A DNA stretch of 64,000 nucleotides. It comes from Streptomyces zingiberis. Lineage in GTDB: Bacteria; Actinomycetota; Actinomycetes; Streptomycetales; Streptomycetaceae. This document shows positions 17,463-26,277 of the stretch, piece by piece; the first letter of the stretch is position 1, and each line of letters opens with the position of its first letter. Position numbers and translations under genes: made by a program. The DNA lies in the NCBI RefSeq assembly GCF_012034935.1, contig NZ_JAATEN010000004.1, positions 248,001 to 312,000 of the forward strand, given 5' to 3'. Below the pieces are notes generated by a model. The model was not told where the DNA came from and ran no database searches. It saw only the letters and a program-made list of their open reading frames with translations.

Positions 17463-18989
17463 ATGCGCGGGAACGGCAGAAGCGACAACGGAACAGGACC
17501 CGACGGCCGGAGACCGGCGCGACCGCCTCGCGCGCACGCCTCGCCGGGCGCGCCCGCCCCGTCCGGAGCCCGGACGGCGCCCGCGGCACGGCGGGCGCCG
17601 GGAGAGCGGCCGAGACCGTGGCGGCGGGTCCCCGCCCGCCGTCGCGTCCCGGTCCTGGCCGTGACCCTGCTGGCGGTTGCCGGGGCGGCTCTGGGATCCG
17701 GCGCGGCCACCGCCTCCCCCGCGAGCCCGGCCGGCGGGTCCCCCGCCGCCACGGCGATCACGGCGCGGGGGGACGCCGTCGGGGCACCGGAGGGCCCCGC
17801 CCCGGCCGGGAGGACGAGCTGGCGCGTGGATCTCACCGGCGGCGCGGACGGCGCGGACGGCGCGGGCAACGGTGCGTCACGTGACACCGGCGCGGGCTCC
17901 GAGGTGAACATCCGCCGCACCGGGGCCACGCTCCGGCTCGGCGATCCCGGCACCGCCCCCGCCTCCCTGGAGACAGAGGGCGGCCACGGCTCGGCTGTCC
18001 TCCCGTCCCGTGAGCTGGACCGGGCGGTCAACCGGGTCGCCGCCGAGGTGACGGCCCGGCTTCCGCGCGGCGCCCACGCCGAGGTGGACGTCCGCGGCCG
18101 GGACGGCCGGGGCGCGTGGACGGAGTGGCGGGAGGCCACCGGCGCGCCGGCCCTGCTGCCCCGGGCCGTCACCGAGGTGCAGGCGCGGCTCACCCTGCTC
18201 GCCACCGCGGGGGGCGCGGGCCCGGCGGTCAGCGGGGTGCGGCTCACCGCGGACCTCGCCGAGCCGGAGGCGCGGCCCATGGGCGCGCAGGCGGCGTTCA
18301 GCGCCCGCGTCTACGCCACGCGTGAGGGGCTGGTCGGGCACACCACCGCCAACGGCCACGTCATCAAGGCCGACGACCACTTCGTGGCGCTCCCCTCCCG
18401 GCGCGGGCTCTCCCCGAAGGGCAGCTCGCAGTACTCGGTGCGGGTGTGCGGCCCGGCGCGCTGTGAGACGGCGCCGGTGTGGGACGTCGGGCCGTGGAAC
18501 ACCCGCGACGACTACTGGAACCCGTCCTCGACCCGCGAGATGTACCGGGACCTGGCGCGCGGGCTGCCCGAAGCCCAGGCCGCCTACCAGAACGGCTACA
18601 ACGGCGGCAAGGACGAGTTCGGCCGCCGGGTCGCCAACCCCGCCGGCATCGACCTCGCCGACGGCACCTTCTCCAACGTCGGCCTCAACGACAACGGCTG
18701 GGTGACCGTCACCTATCTGTGGACGGAAGGAGGCGGCTCCACGAAGTCCTTCCCGACCTGGGGCACCGACGTCAACATCCGGGCCTCCGCCACCACCACC
18801 TCGGCGCGGGTGGCCACCCTGCCGGGGCCGACGACGGTGCGGGTGAGCTGCCAGGTGCGGGGACAGATGGTCCATTACCAGAGCTGGTCCAACGACGCCT
18901 GGTCGTATCTGCCCGACTACGGCGGCTACCTCTCCAACATCTTCATCGATGTCGCCGAGGGCTGGCTGCCTGGCGTGCCGACCTGCTGA
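17463..18989 (+). CDS. secreted double-psi-barrel (RlpA-like) protein with SH3-like tail
   Basis: The protein has 508 residues. The ATG is preceded by AAGGAAG. A long Arg/Pro-rich leader ends in a hydrophobic export segment (VPVLAVTLLAVAGAALGSGA). The middle region 130-270 is beta-rich (EVDVRGRDGRGAWTEWREA). Residues about 280-420 (GHTTANGHVIKADDHFVALP, YSVRVCGPARCETAPVWDVG, PWNTRDDYW) have the spacing of double-psi beta-barrel proteins such as RlpA and expansin relatives. The last 80 residues (FPTWGTDVNIRASA to LPGVPTC) are an SH3-like tail closely similar to that of the amidase at 19389. A wall-remodelling role is inferred; a catalytic Asp cannot be fixed by eye. Confidence 0.65.
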   Translation: MRGNGRSDNGTGPDGRRPARPPRAHASPGAPAPSGARTAPAARRAPGERPRPWRRVPARRRVPVLAVTLLAVAGAALGSGAATASPASPAGGSPAATAITARGDAVGAPEGPAPAGRTSWRVDLTGGADGADGAGNGASRDTGAGSEVNIRRTGATLRLGDPGTAPASLETEGGHGSAVLPSRELDRAVNRVAAEVTARLPRGAHAEVDVRGRDGRGAWTEWREATGAPALLPRAVTEVQARLTLLATAGGAGPAVSGVRLTADLAEPEARPMGAQAAFSARVYATREGLVGHTTANGHVIKADDHFVALPSRRGLSPKGSSQYSVRVCGPARCETAPVWDVGPWNTRDDYWNPSSTREMYRDLARGLPEAQAAYQNGYNGGKDEFGRRVANPAGIDLADGTFSNVGLNDNGWVTVTYLWTEGGGSTKSFPTWGTDVNIRASATTTSARVATLPGPTTVRVSCQVRGQMVHYQSWSNDAWSYLPDYGGYLSNIFIDVAEGWLPGVPTC

Positions 18990-19388
18990 ACTCGTGCACC
19001 GGTGACGGGACTCCGCCGGAGCGGAGGGCCCGTCACCACCGGGCACGGCCGGACGCCCGGCCCCCGCCCCCGCCACCGGCTCCGGAGGCACCGGAGCCCG
19101 GGGCGAGTCCGGTTCTCCCCGCCCCCTCCCAGCCACCGTCCGGCGGTGACATTCCCCGCGACTTCCCCTCCGCAACGTCCACCTTCACGACGCCGACCAC
19201 CGCATCCCCCACAACCCCCAGCACCGGCGGACCGGGCCGCCCCGCACCCATCCGGCAGCCCCGGGCATCTCGAACCCCGGCCCCCGGACCACGCGTCCGG
19301 GACCACCCGGCCCGGCCGGCGCCGGACCGCGCAGCTCACCCCAGGCGCATCCCCCTCATCCATCGCGCAGGAGACCGGAGAGAGACCG
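18990..19388. other. intergenic region
   Basis: This is 399 bp between two exported wall proteins. I see no gene. A CCGGAG/ACCGGAG-rich stretch near 19075-19100 and a GGAGAGAGACCG ribosome site before 19389 are the only landmarks. Confidence 0.35.
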
Positions 19389-20789
19389 ATGAACTCACCC
19401 CGCCCCGCCCTACCCCGTACGCGCCGGCTGACCGCGCTGATCGGCACCGCCGTCGCCGCCTCGCTGCTCCTCGCCGGGCAGCCCGCCTCCGCCGCGCCGG
19501 ATCCGTCGGGCGCCGCCACCGGCTCCGGTCCCGTCGGCGCCGCCTTCGCGAGCGCCGCCGCGGAGTACGACGTCCCGCGCGACCTGCTCGTCGCCGTCGG
19601 CTACGGCGAGACGCACCTCGACGGTCACCGCGGCGAGCCGAGCCACGCGAACGGCTACGGCGTGATGCACCTGGTCAGCAACCCCTCCAACCGCACCCTG
19701 GAGCGCGCCGCGCGGATCACCGGGGAGGAGGTCGCCGACCTCCGGCGGGACACGGCCGTCAACATCAGAGGCGGGGCCGCCGTCCTCCGCGCCCTCGCGG
19801 ACGACCTGGGCCTGGACGCCGCCGACCGCGACCGCCTCGGCGCCTGGTACCCGGTGACCGCCCGCTACGGCGGCTCCGGCAGCGACGCCGCCGCCCGGCT
19901 CTACGCCGACACCGTCTACGAGCTGCTGGCGGACGGCATCAGCGCGCACGCCGGGGGCGGGGAACTCGTGCACGCCGCTCCCCGGAAGGCCACCCCCGAG
20001 CGAGGCGAGTACGCCGGCGCCGGCGTCACGGGGGAGACCGGGCCGGCCGGCGCGCAGAGCCCGGACTACGGGCCCGCCCAGTGGGTCCCGGCCTCGACCG
20101 CCAACTACGCCACCGGCCGCTCGCAGTCGATCAGCGCGGTCGTCGTCCATGTCACCCAAGGCAGCTACGCCGGCACGATCAGCTGGTTCCAGAACCCGGC
20201 TTCGCAGGTCAGCGCCCACTACGTGGTGCGCTCCTCCGACGGCCAGGTGACGCAGATGGTCCGGGACCGGGACACCGCCTGGCACGCGCGCTCCGGCAAC
20301 GCCTACTCCGTCGGCATCGAGCACGAGGGCTGGGTCAACGACCCGTCCTGGTTCACCGACGCGATGTACCGCTCCTCGGCCGCGCTCACCCGCCACCTGG
20401 CCGACACCTACGGCATCCCGAAGGACCGGGCGCACATCGTCGGCCACCACGAGGTCCCGGGGAACGACCACACCGATCCCGGGCCCAACTGGAACTGGAC
20501 CTACTACATGCAGCTGGTGCGCGGCGACAGCGGCGGCGCCACCACGTCCTTCCCCACCTGGGGCACGGACGTGAACATCCGCAAGTCCCCCTCGACGGGT
20601 GCCGCCCGGGTGGCGACCCTCGCCGGGCCGACCACGGTGCGGGTCCGCTGCCAGGTGCGCGGCGAGAAGGTGACGTACCAGGGGTACACCAACGACGCCT
20701 GGGCGTACCTCCCCGACTACGGCGGCTACCTCTCCAACATCTTCGTCGACGTGGCGGACTCCTGGCTCCCGGGCGTCCCCACCTGCTGA
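19389..20789 (+). CDS. secreted SLT-like plus N-acetylmuramoyl-L-alanine amidase with SH3-like tail
   Basis: The protein has 466 residues in three parts after a signal peptide (ALIGTAVAASLLLAGQPASA). Residues 50-180 look like a lysozyme/SLT fold (YDVPRDLLVAVGYGETHLDG with Glu in YGETH, GYGVMHLV). Residues 225-385 are an Amidase_2 domain with zinc ligands in VVHVTQGS, GHHEVPG and HTDPGP, plus HYVVRSSDGQ. The tail (FPTWGTDVNIRKSP to LPGVPTC) is an SH3-like wall-binding module. The combination predicts cleavage of the amide between muramic acid and the stem peptide outside the cell. Whether the SLT-like part is active is uncertain. Confidence 0.88.
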   Translation: MNSPRPALPRTRRLTALIGTAVAASLLLAGQPASAAPDPSGAATGSGPVGAAFASAAAEYDVPRDLLVAVGYGETHLDGHRGEPSHANGYGVMHLVSNPSNRTLERAARITGEEVADLRRDTAVNIRGGAAVLRALADDLGLDAADRDRLGAWYPVTARYGGSGSDAAARLYADTVYELLADGISAHAGGGELVHAAPRKATPERGEYAGAGVTGETGPAGAQSPDYGPAQWVPASTANYATGRSQSISAVVVHVTQGSYAGTISWFQNPASQVSAHYVVRSSDGQVTQMVRDRDTAWHARSGNAYSVGIEHEGWVNDPSWFTDAMYRSSAALTRHLADTYGIPKDRAHIVGHHEVPGNDHTDPGPNWNWTYYMQLVRGDSGGATTSFPTWGTDVNIRKSPSTGAARVATLAGPTTVRVRCQVRGEKVTYQGYTNDAWAYLPDYGGYLSNIFVDVADSWLPGVPTC

Positions 20790-21215
20790 CCACCGCCCGG
20801 CCGCAGTCCCCGGCCGCATCCCCGGCCGCAGTCCCCGTCCACCCCGCCCACCCCGTCCCGCCGCCCGCCGGTGTGGCGGGGCGGGCGCGGTGCGCCGCGC
20901 GGGGGAGGCGCAGGGCAGGGGCGGAGGCCGGTCGGGCGGGGGAGCGGCGGACGGCTGAGCTCCCGGGCGCCCCGGCGGCGTTCCCGGTGCGGCGGCTGCC
21001 TGTGACGGCGGTCATGCCCCCCGCGGAGGGTGCCGGTCCGTTTCCCGGGCAGGGATCGTGCGGGACGGCCGGGGCGGTGGCGCGCGGCGGGCCCGTCCCG
21101 GTGGCGTCCGTCCATCCGGCTGGCCGGCCGGGGCCCGGGAGCCCCTTGGTAACCTGGCCGCTGACCTGCTCATGCGCCGCTCATAGCCGATCCGCGCCAT
21201 GTCATGGAGGAAGCC
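20790..21215. other. intergenic region with a short repeat
   Basis: Near 20807-20843 the unit CCGGCCGCAGTCC (with one CATCC variant) occurs three times in tandem. The rest is unremarkable GC-rich sequence. The aspartate aminotransferase promoter must lie towards the right end. Confidence 0.4.
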
Positions 21216-22508
21216 GTGTCCCCTGCGTCCGTTCCGGAAGCCGCTCCCGACGACGGAGCCGGGCTGGAGGCCGCCCGCAAGGAGTACGCCGAGCTGCGTG
21301 CCCAGGGCCTGAGCCTCGACCTGACGCGGGGCAAGCCCTCCCCCGAACAGCTCGACCTGAGCAACGACCTGCACTCCCTGCCCGCCGCCGGTGACCTCCG
21401 CGCCGCCGACGGCACCGACACCCGCAACTACGGCGGCCTGCTGGGCCTGGCGGAGCTGCGTGAGATCTTCGCCCCGCTGCTCCAGGTGCCCGCCAACCGG
21501 CTGCTGGCCCTCGGCAACGCCAGCCTCACGCTCATGCACGACGCCGTCGTCCAGGCGCTCCTCTCGGCGCCCCCTGGCGGCGGGCGCCGCTGGGCCGACG
21601 AGGAGCGGGTCCGTTTCGTCTGCCCGTCCCCCGGCTACGACCGGCACTTCGGGATCTGCGAGCGGTACGGCATCGAGATGATCTCCGTGCCGCTCACCGG
21701 CCAGGGCCCCGACATGGACGCCGTGGAGGAACTGGTCGCCTCCGACCCCACGGTCAAGGGCATGTGGTGCGTGCCCAAGTACGCCAACCCCACCGGTGAG
21801 GTCTACAGCGACGAGACGGTGCGCCGGCTGGCCGCGATGCCCACCGCCGCCCCGGACTTCCGTCTCTTCTGGGACAACGCCTACGCGGTGCACCACCTCA
21901 CCGGCGAGCCGGCCGAGCTGCTGCCCGTGCTGGACGCCTGCGAGGAGGCCGGCAACCCCGACCGCGCCCTGGTCTTCGGCTCCACCTCCAAGATCACCGC
22001 CGCCGGTTCGGGCGTGGCCTTCGTGGGCGCCTCGGCGGCCAACGTGGCCTGGCTGAAGGAGCGCCTGCTCAAGCAGACCATCGGCCCGGACAAGGTCAAC
22101 CAGCTCCGGCACGTCCGCTTCTTCGGCGGCACCGACGGCGTGCTGGCGCACATGGAGCGCCACCGGGCGGTGCTGGCGCCCCGCTTCGCCGCTGTCCAGG
22201 AGGTGCTGGAGGAGGAGCTGGGCGGGCTCGGCATCGCCGAGTGGACCCGGCCCGCCGGCGGCTACTTCGTCTCCCTGTCCGTCCCCGACGGCTGTGCGAG
22301 CGAGGTGGTGCGCCTCGCCAAGGAGGCCGGGATCGCGCTCACCCCGGCCGGGGCGGCCTTCCCCTACGGCAAGGACCCGCGCGACCGCGAGATCCGGCTG
22401 GCGCCCAGCTACCCCTCGGTGGACGAGGTGCGCGAGGCGATGCGTGCCGTCGCCGTCTGCGTGCGGCTGGCCGCCGCCGAACAGCGGGCCGCCGCTGCGG
22501 CCGGCTGA
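21216..22508 (+). CDS. aspartate aminotransferase (class Ic type)
   Basis: The protein has 430 residues. PLP-fold landmarks are present: LDLTRGKPSPEQLDLS at the start, YGGLLGLAELREIF, CPSPGYDRHF, VPKYANPTGEVYSDE, FWDNAYAVHHL, and the PLP lysine in FGSTSKITAAGSG. This layout matches the Asp_aminotransf family common in actinobacteria (aspartate plus 2-oxoglutarate to oxaloacetate plus glutamate). GTG at 21216 is preferred over the ATG at 21204 because GGAGGA sits 4-5 bases before it. It is cytoplasmic and monocistronic, converging on the permease gene. Confidence 0.88.
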   Translation: MSPASVPEAAPDDGAGLEAARKEYAELRAQGLSLDLTRGKPSPEQLDLSNDLHSLPAAGDLRAADGTDTRNYGGLLGLAELREIFAPLLQVPANRLLALGNASLTLMHDAVVQALLSAPPGGGRRWADEERVRFVCPSPGYDRHFGICERYGIEMISVPLTGQGPDMDAVEELVASDPTVKGMWCVPKYANPTGEVYSDETVRRLAAMPTAAPDFRLFWDNAYAVHHLTGEPAELLPVLDACEEAGNPDRALVFGSTSKITAAGSGVAFVGASAANVAWLKERLLKQTIGPDKVNQLRHVRFFGGTDGVLAHMERHRAVLAPRFAAVQEVLEEELGGLGIAEWTRPAGGYFVSLSVPDGCASEVVRLAKEAGIALTPAGAAFPYGKDPRDREIRLAPSYPSVDEVREAMRAVAVCVRLAAAEQRAAAAAG

Positions 22509-22596
22509 GCCGCCGGGCGCCGGAGCCGCGCCGCCGGGCGCCCCGCCGCGGGCGGGCCGGACCGGTGGGCGGCCCGGCCCCGGGCCCGGACAGCGA

Positions 22597-22637
22597 CCGG
22601 GCCGGTGCCCCCCGTTCTCCGGGGGTCACCGGCCCGG
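22597..22637. terminator. bidirectional stem-loop
   Basis: The arms at 22597-22613 and 22621-22637 pair over 16 bp with one bulge and a 7-nt loop, between the converging aminotransferase and permease genes. Confidence 0.65.
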
Positions 22638-22680
22638 TGGCGTTTCCGGGACCGGCGCGCCGCGCCACCATCCGGCGGAC

Positions 22681-22712
22681 GGGCCCCGGCGGGGGAGGCC
22701 CCGCCGGGGCCC
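22681..22712. terminator. 14-bp stem-loop after the sugar permease operon
   Basis: The arms at 22681-22694 and 22699-22712 are perfect complements with a 4-nt loop, 43 bp past the stop of the last permease gene. Confidence 0.65.
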
Positions 22713-22754
22713 GTCCGGCCGCCCCTCAGCCGCCGCGGGGACGGCGCCCGCGGG

Positions 22755-23729
22755 TCACTCCTTCACCGCCCCGGAGTTGGCCCCCTGGACGAAGTACCGC
22801 TGGAAGCAGAAGAACAGCACCGCCACCGGCACCGTGGCCAGCAGCGCCGCCGCCAGCTTCAGCGGGTACTGCGTGCCGCCGCCCAGCCCGCCGGAGACGA
22901 AGCGGGCGAGCCCCGTGGTGAGCGTCTCGTACTGCGCGGACTGGGTGGCCACCAGGAAGTGCGTGAACTCGTTCCACGACCCCTGGAACGACAGGATCGT
23001 CACGGTGATCAGCGCGGGCCGCGCCATGGGCAGCACCACCGACCAGTAGGTGCGCAGCACCCCCGCCCCGTCGACCTTCGCGGCCTCCTCCACCTCCCGT
23101 GGCAGCGACACGAAGAACTGCCGCATGATGAAGACGCTCGCCGCGTCCACCAGCAGCGGCAGGATCATCCCCGCGTAGCTGTCGAAGAGGCCGAAGGTGT
23201 TCAGCACCAGGAACTTGGGGATGAGCAGCGCCACCGGCGGCACCGCCATCACCGCGATGAGGAAGCCGAACAGCAGCCCGCGGCCCGGGAAGCGCAGCCG
23301 CGCCAGGGCGTAGCCGGCCATCGAGGCGAAGAGCACCCGGCCGGCCGTCACCACCACGGCCACGAAGGCGGAGTTGCCCATCCACCGCAGGAACGGCACC
23401 CCGTCCGCGGCCTCGCTCAGCCCGAACAGCCGCTGGTAGGCCGCGGTGGTCGGGGTGACCGGCAGCATGCCCAGCGGGTTGGCCGCCGCGTCCGGGTCGG
23501 TCTTGAACCCGGTGACGAGCTGGAGGACGAACGGCAGCAGGTACAGCAGGCCCAGCGCGGCGATCGCCGTGTAGCCCGCGGCGCGCAGCGGCAGCGGGAA
23601 GCGGGGCAGCACCGGCCTCCCCGGTGATCCGCGCTCGCGTCCCGGCCGGGTCTCCCGCCCCGCCGTGGCCGTCCCGGCCGTCCCGGCAGCTTCGGCGGTC
23701 TCCGCCGTCCTGAGGGACTCCGTGGTCAT
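22755..23729 (-). CDS. carbohydrate ABC transporter permease (MalG type)
   Basis: The protein has 324 residues with six membrane helices after about 35 disordered residues. The EAA loop (EVEEAAKVDGAGVLRTYWSV, then VLPMARPAL) contacts the shared ATPase, and NEFTHFLVA near the end is typical of CUT1 permeases. The ATG at 23729 follows GGAGGAAA and overlaps the preceding permease stop by 4 bp (ATGA). There is no ATPase gene nearby, so an MsiK-like ATPase elsewhere is expected. Together with the next two genes it forms a sugar importer. Confidence 0.92.
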   Translation of the reverse strand: MTTESLRTAETAEAAGTAGTATAGRETRPGRERGSPGRPVLPRFPLPLRAAGYTAIAALGLLYLLPFVLQLVTGFKTDPDAAANPLGMLPVTPTTAAYQRLFGLSEAADGVPFLRWMGNSAFVAVVVTAGRVLFASMAGYALARLRFPGRGLLFGFLIAVMAVPPVALLIPKFLVLNTFGLFDSYAGMILPLLVDAASVFIMRQFFVSLPREVEEAAKVDGAGVLRTYWSVVLPMARPALITVTILSFQGSWNEFTHFLVATQSAQYETLTTGLARFVSGGLGGGTQYPLKLAAALLATVPVAVLFFCFQRYFVQGANSGAVKE

Positions 23730-24934
23730 CGTTTCCTCCCCGGGCGGTCGCCGCGTTCCCGCAGCACCCAGCGCTGCACCGCCGTCATCACCAGGATGAT
23801 CACCAGCAGGACGAAGGCGATGGCGGCGCCCTGCCCGAAGTCGGCGTCGTCGAAGGCGGACATGTACGACAGGAAGGCCGGGGTCAGCGTCGTGTTGCCG
23901 GGCGCGCCCTGGCCCATGACGTAGATCTGGTCGAAGACCTGCCAGGTGGCGATCAGCCCCAGGGTGAGCACCAGGAAGAGCACGGGGCGCAGCGCGGGCA
24001 GGATCACGTACCGCAGCATCTGGCGGCGGTTGACCCCCTCGATCGCCGCGGACTCCTCCAGCTCCCGGGGAATGTCCTGGAGCGCCGCGAGGAAGATCAG
24101 CATGAAGGTGCCGGAGGTGGTCCACACGGCGAGCATGATGATCGTGCACATCGCGACGGACGGCCCGGACAGCCATTCGAACCAGGACAGTCCCATCACC
24201 GTGTGCTCGGCGAGCGGTCCCGAGGGCTGCTCGGGGTCGACGACGCCCAGGGCGCCGAGGAGCAGGGAGAACACCCCGCGCGGATCGGCGAACCAGTTCG
24301 GCCCCTTCACCCCGATCCACGACAGCAGCGCGTTGACCGCGCCGCTGCCCTGGAAGAGGAAGAGGAAGATCGTGGCGACCGCGATCGAGCTGGTGACCGA
24401 CGGGAAGAAGAAGACGGTGCGCAGCGCGCCCCGGGCCCGCAGCAGCCGCTGGTTGACCAGCAGGGCCAGCCCCAGCGCGAGCCCCGTCTGGAGCGGCACG
24501 GTCAGCACCACGTAGTAGAAGTTGTTCCGCAGCGAGGTTGCGAACAGGGTGCGGTCCAGGCCGTCCTCGGTGAACAGGGAGCGGTAGTTGTCCAGGCCGA
24601 CGAAGCGGGCCTGCCCGGTGAACGGATTGGAGGCGCCGTTCCAGTCGAGCAGGCTCACCCACAGCGCCATCAGGATCGGAAGCACCAGGAACAGCCCGAG
24701 GAGGATCACCATGGGGGCGCTGAACAGCCACCCCCAGGCGCCTTCCCGCCGGCGCCCCGCGCCCCTGGGGCGCGGGACGCGGGGCGCCGGGCCGGTGCCG
24801 GAGCCGCCGGGCGGGTCAGGGGCGCCCGGCGGTCCGGCCGCGGGGGGCTCCCCGCCCCGGTGGGGGGCGGGGAGCGGAGCGCCGCCGGGCGCGGGGCCCG
24901 GGCGGCGCGCCGTGCGGGGCGTACGGGAGGCCAT
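23726..24934 (-). CDS. carbohydrate ABC transporter permease (MalF type)
   Basis: The protein has 402 residues. A 65-residue Pro/Gly/Arg-rich cytoplasmic N-terminus precedes six or so membrane helices. The EAA loop is ELEESAAIEGVNRRQMLRYV. A large periplasm-type loop between helices (FADPRGVFSLLLGALGVVDP and following) is longer than usual. The start lies 6 bp after the binding-protein stop. It pairs with the MalG-type permease. Confidence 0.92.
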   Translation of the reverse strand: MASRTPRTARRPGPAPGGAPLPAPHRGGEPPAAGPPGAPDPPGGSGTGPAPRVPRPRGAGRRREGAWGWLFSAPMVILLGLFLVLPILMALWVSLLDWNGASNPFTGQARFVGLDNYRSLFTEDGLDRTLFATSLRNNFYYVVLTVPLQTGLALGLALLVNQRLLRARGALRTVFFFPSVTSSIAVATIFLFLFQGSGAVNALLSWIGVKGPNWFADPRGVFSLLLGALGVVDPEQPSGPLAEHTVMGLSWFEWLSGPSVAMCTIIMLAVWTTSGTFMLIFLAALQDIPRELEESAAIEGVNRRQMLRYVILPALRPVLFLVLTLGLIATWQVFDQIYVMGQGAPGNTTLTPAFLSYMSAFDDADFGQGAAIAFVLLVIILVMTAVQRWVLRERGDRPGRKR

Positions 24935-24940
24935 GGCGGG

Positions 24941-26188
24941 TCAGTTGCCCTTCTTCAGGGCCTGCTCGCCGTTGCGCTGGAGGGCGGCGAGGATCTTCTC
25001 CGGGTCGGTGGTCCGCAGCGACTGAAGGTCGGTGTTGAACTGGGTGGCGACCTTCTCGAAGCCGGCGACGGTCACCGGGCCCTGCGCGTACGCGGTGGCC
25101 TCGGCCCAGGCCCTGGCCTCGGGGGCCGCCTCGGCGTAGTCCTCCAGGGCCGCGGTGCGCGAGGGCATGACGCCGAACGCGTCGGCGAACGTCAGCTGCT
25201 GCTCCGCCGAGGTGAGGTGCTCCACGAGGTCCACGGCGGCCGCCTGATGGCTGCTCTTGGCGGCCACGCCCCAGCAGTTGCTGAAGGCGAGACTGCCCTT
25301 GCCGGCGGGGCCCTCCGGGAGCGGGACGACCTCGTAGCCGACGTCGGGGTAGTCGTGCTTCATGGCGCCGGCGAGCCAGTTGCCCTCGATGGTCATGGCC
25401 GCCTTCTCCTTGCCGAACGCCTCGCCGCCCCAGCTGGTGTCGGTCTGCTTGGCGTACTTCATGGAGCCCGAGCGCAGCAGGGAGCGGACGAAGCCGAGGC
25501 CCTCGGCGTTCTCCGGGGTGTCGGCGGTCATCCGGGTCTGGCCCTCGTCGGTGATCCAGCCCCCCGCCTGCTTCATGAAGACCCCGAGCCGCTGGTACTC
25601 GTCGCTGGTCACCAGCCCGGTGACGCCGTCGCCGGTGAGCTTTCCGGCGACCGTCTCCAGCTCCTTCCAGGTGGTCGGGTAGTCCTTCTCGGTCAGCCCG
25701 GCCTTCTTCCACAGCCGGGTGTTGACGGCGAGGGCGAGGGTGGAGGCGTCCTTGGGCAGGCACACCAGTTCACCGTCGTGGGTGAAGGAGGTGCGGAGCT
25801 GCTCGGAGAAGGCGTCCGCGTCCTTGATCTTGTCGCCGTACGGGTACAGCGAGCCGGCGCCGGCGTAGTTGGCGAACTGGCTGGAGTCGACGTAGAAGAC
25901 GTCCGGCGGGTTGCCGCCGGCGAAGGACTGGGCGAGCTGCTGGTTGATGTCCTTGGCTATCTCCACGGTGACCGTGTGGCCGGACTTCTTCTCGTACGCG
26001 GCCACGGCCTTCTTGACGCTGCTGGTCTCCGCGTCGCCGGAGGTGGCGATGAGAACGGTGAGGCGCTGCTTGTCGCCCGTGTCCTGCTCGCCACCGGCGC
26101 TGTCGCCGAAACTCGACGAGCAGCCGGTGGCGGCCAGCAGCGCCGCGCAGGTCATGAGGGCGCCTGCGGCGGCTGTGCGGGTGGCCAT
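24941..26188 (-). CDS. lipoprotein sugar-binding protein of the ABC importer
   Basis: The protein has 415 residues. The lipobox LAATGC gives a lipid-anchored mature protein. The family-1 solute-binding pattern is clear: VKKAVAAYEKKSGHTVTVEI, QSFAGGNPPDVFYVDSS, LPKDASTLALAVNT, AAMTIEGNWLAG and AFSNCWGVAAKS. It captures the sugar outside and delivers it to the two permeases encoded directly downstream. The sugar cannot be read from sequence. The divergent debranching-type gene under the same LacI regulator suggests an alpha-glucan oligosaccharide. The ATG is preceded by GGAGT. Confidence 0.92.
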   Translation of the reverse strand: MATRTAAAGALMTCAALLAATGCSSSFGDSAGGEQDTGDKQRLTVLIATSGDAETSSVKKAVAAYEKKSGHTVTVEIAKDINQQLAQSFAGGNPPDVFYVDSSQFANYAGAGSLYPYGDKIKDADAFSEQLRTSFTHDGELVCLPKDASTLALAVNTRLWKKAGLTEKDYPTTWKELETVAGKLTGDGVTGLVTSDEYQRLGVFMKQAGGWITDEGQTRMTADTPENAEGLGFVRSLLRSGSMKYAKQTDTSWGGEAFGKEKAAMTIEGNWLAGAMKHDYPDVGYEVVPLPEGPAGKGSLAFSNCWGVAAKSSHQAAAVDLVEHLTSAEQQLTFADAFGVMPSRTAALEDYAEAAPEARAWAEATAYAQGPVTVAGFEKVATQFNTDLQSLRTTDPEKILAALQRNGEQALKKGN

Positions 26189-26277
26189 GGTGACTCCTTC
26201 GGGGGTCTTGCGGATGTGCGGCTCTTCCGGGGCCGGTGACCGGCGCGCCCGGTGCGGGGGGTGGGCGAGGTGGGGGC

